A DNA stretch of 64,000 nt from Granulicella sp. L60 (GTDB taxonomy: Bacteria; Acidobacteriota; Terriglobia; Terriglobales; Acidobacteriaceae), in contig NZ_LMUR01000022.1 in the NCBI RefSeq assembly GCF_009765825.1, forward strand, positions 222,087-286,086. The letters run 5' to 3'. Under the pieces are notes generated by a model. The model did not search any database. It was not told the origin of the DNA and was given only the letters and a program-made list of their open reading frames with translations. Positions 60,550 through 64,000 of this stretch are shown here, one piece after another. Each line of letters begins with the position of its first letter. The stretch's first letter is position 1. A program made the position numbers and the translations under genes.

Positions 60550-60577
60550 AAGAGGCCGCCATTGCTGGCGGCCTCTT
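60550..60577. terminator. Bidirectional terminator between the HEAT-like and radical SAM genes
   Basis: AAGAGGCCGCCA (60550-60561) and TGGCGGCCTCTT (60566-60577) form a perfect 12-bp stem with a TTGC loop, and A/T-rich flanks serve both strands. Confidence 0.85.
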
Positions 60578-60624
60578 ATTGTTGTGATTTGGTTTTGCGC
60601 GGAGCGCGATTGGCGTACGCGGTA

Positions 60625-62736
60625 CTAGTCGCCGGAGACGGTCTCTTCGATGTTGTTGACGACTTCGGCCTTGGCGACGGGGGCTGCGGGCTTGATCTCG
60701 CCGAGGGAGATGAAACCGGCGGGTGCGTCCGGCTCCTGGAGAATCTCCTTGCGGTAAAGCTTGGCCATGCGGGCGTTTTCGGCGTCCTGCTTGATCTTCG
60801 CATCGCGTGCGCGGATCTTTTCTTCGCGAGAGTTCTTCGCGATGCCGGACTTGTCGAAGGTGTCGTTGGCGGCGGAGTTGACGTGCTCGTCGTTGAGGAC
60901 GAGATCGTACTTCATCTCGGCTTCGAGACCGACCTTCTTACCACCGGCGAAGATCTCGTGACGTCCATGCTCCTCGTACCACTTGGTGAGGGTGGAGGTC
61001 ATGTGCATCTTCTCGATGATGTTGCGCCAACCTACGCCGGTGTTGTACGCGCAGAAGCTGATCTCACCCTCTTGTGTGGCGTAGGGGATGATGCACTGCT
61101 CGGTGCGGCGGAAGTCGTAGTTGAAGAGGTCCTGGAACCACATGCCGGCGATGAAGAGGAAGTTCCAACGGTCGCCGCGGCGCTTTTCGATATCGGCCAT
61201 GGTGCGGTCTGCGGTGACCTTGCCGTAGCTGCGTCCGGTGGCGCCGAAGCTCTTGTCGAACTTCTGCAGGAGGTCCTTGATCTTGAAGTGGGTGGGAGCG
61301 GCCTCGGGCTTGTAGTTGCGGAGAAGCGCGAGGGTGACGCCGATGATGGAGAGCCACTTGCCGCGGGCGGCGTCGTTAATGCGGGCGACGTCCTTGGCGA
61401 GGCGGTCTGCATTGATGAAGGCGGTGACGGGAACAGCTTCCTTGGTCTCCTTGTCGATCATGAGCGCCATGGAGATACCGCAGTTGGGATGGCAGCCGCA
61501 GGAGAGCTGGCCCCAGTCGCGGTCAGGTCCGTGGACGAGGTCGGCCCAGTCGGAGAAGGTGGACATGAAGGAGATGGGGAACCAGTCGCGTGTGGGCTCG
61601 CCGAGGCCGGTCTGATTCTTCACATCGTGTGCGAGGTGCGAGAGGGTGTAGCGCTGTGCCATGCGGCGCTCGTCCGAGATATCCTCGTCGCGGCCCGTGA
61701 AGCTGACCGGCTGGAAGGAGAGGAAGTTGATCTTCTTCGGGTTCTCGAGCGCGAACTCGATGATGCGGCCGACCTGCTCGTTATTGATGCCGTTGATGAT
61801 GCAGGTCACCGGGACGATGTCGACGCCGGCTTCGTGCAGGTTGTGGATAGCCTGGAGCTTCACGTCGAACGCGTTGCCGACCTTGCGGTGCGAGTTGGCC
61901 GCGTTGCCGATGCCGTCGAACTGGAGGTAGGCGTAGCGGAGACCGGCTTCAGCGGCAGCCTTGGCGAACTCCTTCGACTTGGCGAACTCGATGCCGTTGG
62001 TTGCGGCCTGGACGGAGGTGTAACCGACCTTGCGGGCGTAGGATACTGCGTCGAGGAAGTAGGGGCTGAGCGTGGGCTCGCCGCCGGAGAACTGGACCGA
62101 CATCTGACGACGGGGCTTGATGGTGACCGCATTGTCGAGCATGGTCTTGATCTCGTCCCAGGTGAGTTCGTGGACGAAGCCGACCTGGTTGGCGTCCATG
62201 AAGCAGGGGTCGCACATCATGTTGCAGCGGTTGGTGAGGTCGATGGTGAGAACGGAGCCGCGGCCGTGGGTGACGGTGGAGGTGCCGTGGTTGTGGAGCT
62301 TCTCGTCGTTGTGGGCGCGAATGTCGCGGCCGGGGAAGACCTCTTCGAGGTGCTTGAAAAAGGCGGTGTCGATGGACATCAGGTCTTCGAAGTGGCCGTG
62401 GATGGGGCAGTCCTTGACCATGAGGATCTGACCGTCGCGCTCGATGATCTGCGCTTTGATCTCGCCGACCTTCTCGTTGAGGAGGATCTCGTGGGGGAGC
62501 TTGCCGTCTACGATCTGCTGACGGATCTCGGGGATGCACTTGGGGCAGAGAGAGTCGGTGGTGCGGGGCCAGCCGAGGGGCGGCTTCTCTTTCTGGTAGC
62601 TCTTGAGCAGGGGCTTGTCGCTCCACTTGGGGGTGAAGCTGGCGTTGGGGCTGATTGAGTTCAGCTTGTTGAATACGACCCAACCTGCTCTGGCTCCATA
62701 GGTGAGAGCCTTTTCGACTAATTTGGCCTTCGGCAT
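60625..62736 (-). CDS. Radical SAM enzyme of the tetraether/membrane-spanning lipid synthase (Tes/Mss) type
   Basis: A 703-residue cytoplasmic or membrane-associated enzyme. An N-terminal cysteine site reads SLCPKC (C64, C67) and KDCPIHG (C110), matching the rubredoxin-like site of Tes proteins. The radical SAM core follows with TIDLTNRCNMMCDPCFMDAN holding the CxxxCxxC at C171, C175 and C178, and FSGGEP at 216-221 for SAM binding. A second cysteine group, SCGCHPNCG (C413, C415, C419), and later single cysteines (TEQC, SFCAYN) could ligate auxiliary clusters. The last 90 residues are charged and helical. Tes-type enzymes couple lipid tails carbon-to-carbon to form membrane-spanning lipids. 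The assignment to this group is from the motif layout and is not tested; another radical SAM function is possible. Good codon use suggests steady expression. Confidence 0.82.
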   Translation of the reverse strand: MPKAKLVEKALTYGARAGWVVFNKLNSISPNASFTPKWSDKPLLKSYQKEKPPLGWPRTTDSLCPKCIPEIRQQIVDGKLPHEILLNEKVGEIKAQIIERDGQILMVKDCPIHGHFEDLMSIDTAFFKHLEEVFPGRDIRAHNDEKLHNHGTSTVTHGRGSVLTIDLTNRCNMMCDPCFMDANQVGFVHELTWDEIKTMLDNAVTIKPRRQMSVQFSGGEPTLSPYFLDAVSYARKVGYTSVQAATNGIEFAKSKEFAKAAAEAGLRYAYLQFDGIGNAANSHRKVGNAFDVKLQAIHNLHEAGVDIVPVTCIINGINNEQVGRIIEFALENPKKINFLSFQPVSFTGRDEDISDERRMAQRYTLSHLAHDVKNQTGLGEPTRDWFPISFMSTFSDWADLVHGPDRDWGQLSCGCHPNCGISMALMIDKETKEAVPVTAFINADRLAKDVARINDAARGKWLSIIGVTLALLRNYKPEAAPTHFKIKDLLQKFDKSFGATGRSYGKVTADRTMADIEKRRGDRWNFLFIAGMWFQDLFNYDFRRTEQCIIPYATQEGEISFCAYNTGVGWRNIIEKMHMTSTLTKWYEEHGRHEIFAGGKKVGLEAEMKYDLVLNDEHVNSAANDTFDKSGIAKNSREEKIRARDAKIKQDAENARMAKLYRKEILQEPDAPAGFISLGEIKPAAPVAKAEVVNNIEETVSGD

Positions 62737-63018
62737 TTACTTGTCTCCTGAATGTCCGTCTATATCTGTTCTTTGCTTCTGAGATCGTTCTGCATCACGC
62801 GGATGTTGGATGCAAGAGAAGAGGTGATGTATTCATCGTATCTTCCGCTATCCGTATTCTTTGTAAGAAGATGCGACGCGCATCCACTTGGTTCACACTT
62901 AACAGTACGCAGCTTGAGGGGCACTTTTGAAGCAGGAGTAACCGAACGGCGAGAATTTGCATTGAACGGCGATGGGAGGGTCCGAATGGGGCACCCAATT
63001 TAGACAAAAAGATGACAA

Positions 63019-63972
63019 CTACGGGGCACCGACGGTAGCGCCTCCGCTGGCCATGTTGTTCAACAGGGTCTGGACGAAGATGACGCGGACGTGAATGCGC
63101 TTGGCGACGTCGGGCAGGAACTCGGTGAGGAGGTTGTTTGCGGGGTCGGTGGCGATGCCGGTGGCGATACGGGCGATGGTGGATGGGCCGTCGGGATGGA
63201 TGCCGGGGACGTAGATGTTGGCGATCTCGGCGGAGATGGGGTAGGTGAGCAGGGTGGAGTAGTTGGGCATGGAGGTGCCGTCGTCGTGGCGAGAGACGAA
63301 GGTGCGGGAGACGGAGTAGAAGATGCGGCGGCGGATGCTGGCGTTGGGCATGCGGTAGTAGCGTGGGTCCTGATGGACGATGGAGGGGATGGCAAAGACG
63401 CCGAAGAACTGGCCGGTGGCGTCCTGCAGGAGACTGACGCCAGCGATCTTGCCGAAGCCTTTGAGACCGGGGCCGTAGGCGGAGTGCGAGTCGGCAGCGA
63501 TGCTGATGGCGGAGATGCCGACGATGGTGGCGAAGTTGGCGGGATCGGAGAGGTCGTGGAGGGCGAGGTAGCCCTTCTGCTGCCAAGTCATCGGAATGGC
63601 GATGTTGGTGGTGAGGAAGCGCTGGTAGGGATAGATGAGTTCGGTGCAGGGCTTGCGGACGCGATCGACGCGGGTGGGGTCGAGGTAGACCACCTTCATG
63701 GCGTTGACGATGCCGCAGGTCTTGACGCCGTCGCCGGTGGTTTTGAAGGAGGCCTGGGCGACGGCGACGACATCCTGCGGCTGGGAGGTCATGCCGGGGG
63801 CGTCGGGAAGTTCGGCGGAGGTGGACTCGGCGGATGGGGCCGGTGTGGGTTGGGGCGTCTCAGACTTCGGGAGAGGTGCAGGCTGGGGTTCTAAAGTGGG
63901 CGCGGGCTGGGGTGCCTGTGCGTGAGTGAATGTTGCACACAGCAGAAGCACCAGTATCGCCGACCAACGCAT
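63019..63972 (-). CDS. Exported protein of unknown function
   Basis: A 317-residue protein with a signal peptide (MRWSAILVLLLCATFTHAQ) and a proline-rich linker to about residue 60 (PAPTLEPQPAPLPKSETPQP). The conserved-looking domain holds two cysteines (GVKTCGIVNAMK, VRKPCTELIYPYQRF), several hydrophobic helices (WQQKGYLALHDLSDPANFAT, VGISAISIAADSHSAYGPGL), the string HQDPRYYRMPNASIRRRIFY, and a C-terminal helical part (NNLLTEFLPDVAKRIHVRVI). The DPRYYR stretch is one I have seen in uncharacterised acidobacterial proteins, but I cannot name a family. The start ATG is 28 bases before the end of the window. It follows the radical SAM gene on the same strand after about 280 bases. Confidence 0.72.
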   Translation of the reverse strand: MRWSAILVLLLCATFTHAQAPQPAPTLEPQPAPLPKSETPQPTPAPSAESTSAELPDAPGMTSQPQDVVAVAQASFKTTGDGVKTCGIVNAMKVVYLDPTRVDRVRKPCTELIYPYQRFLTTNIAIPMTWQQKGYLALHDLSDPANFATIVGISAISIAADSHSAYGPGLKGFGKIAGVSLLQDATGQFFGVFAIPSIVHQDPRYYRMPNASIRRRIFYSVSRTFVSRHDDGTSMPNYSTLLTYPISAEIANIYVPGIHPDGPSTIARIATGIATDPANNLLTEFLPDVAKRIHVRVIFVQTLLNNMASGGATVGAP

Positions 63973-64000
63973 TCTAAAGATCCCTCGTTGTCCTTATCAA

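Noticed and set aside
62752..63003. An 83-codon plus-strand frame between the radical SAM gene and the last gene
   Set aside because: No ribosome binding site, no motif and it overlaps the radical SAM promoter region. The end contains ATGGGGCACCC, a short string also found near 37194, so it may be repeat-derived.
1..64000. CRISPR arrays, restriction-modification, toxin-antitoxin pairs or phage genes
   Set aside because: No regularly spaced direct repeats with unique spacers and no nuclease, methylase, toxin or phage structural motif could be recognised.

Overview
The window looks like a contiguous piece of an acidobacterial chromosome, most likely Terriglobia (the Granulicella/Terriglobus/Edaphobacter neighbourhood). 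Evidence: an acidobacterial-type duplicated permease (ADOP) paired with PadR, a large Oar-like carboxypeptidase-regulatory TonB-type porin, a tricorn-type S41 protease, G-ending codons and high GC in most genes, TATAAT-like -10 boxes with weak -35 boxes, and many palindromic intergenic repeats. No rRNA, tRNA, CRISPR array or prophage was found.

Layout. 1-9 kb: end of an RlmI-like methyltransferase, a PadR/ADOP operon with a large leader hairpin, a Tat-exported Gfo/Idh/MocA oxidoreductase, an aminotransferase, frr and a PilZ protein. 9-12.4 kb: small secreted and membrane proteins and a threonine-dehydratase-like enzyme. 12.5-24.7 kb: a cell-envelope block with bamA, an esterase, an RDD protein, lptD, a DsbA-like thioredoxin protein, a SurA/PpiC-type lipoprotein and a second oxidoreductase. 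24.7-35.9 kb: M15-like peptidase, haem lipoprotein, membrane sulfatase-like enzyme with an AYVDPGSG small protein, tricorn protease, small secreted proteins and a three-gene lipoprotein/CsbD cluster. 35.9-38.2 kb: the most accessory part, with composite repeats, REP-like palindromes, a DUF3606 protein, a REP-associated tyrosine transposase (RAYT) and two AT-rich orphan genes. 38.2-52.9 kb: gyrA, the Oar-like porin, a siderophore receptor with its PiuC-type dioxygenase, and a GT39-TPR protein followed by an unknown membrane protein. 52.9-64 kb: GH2 glycosidase, six-PAS histidine kinase, YceH-like protein, YcbK-like peptidase, HEAT-like protein, a radical SAM enzyme and an unknown exported protein.

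How the genes fit together. BamA, LptD, the thioredoxin protein and the PpiC lipoprotein would all serve outer-membrane protein folding and insertion, supplying the TonB-type porins further along. The receptor/PiuC pair is an iron-uptake unit. The radical SAM protein at 60625-62736 has the layout of the tetraether/membrane-spanning lipid synthase group (Tes/Mss), which would fit the iso-diabolic acid lipids known from Acidobacteria; this is the strongest functional lead. The most striking non-coding signals are a two-copy, roughly 150-200 bp nested-hairpin element whose outer arms differ in sequence but pair in both copies, a composite intergenic repeat seen at three sites, GGCTRAAGCC-cored palindromes around the RAYT gene, and a hairpin that would mask the padR ribosome binding site. 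All family assignments are from reading motifs by eye; no database search was run.
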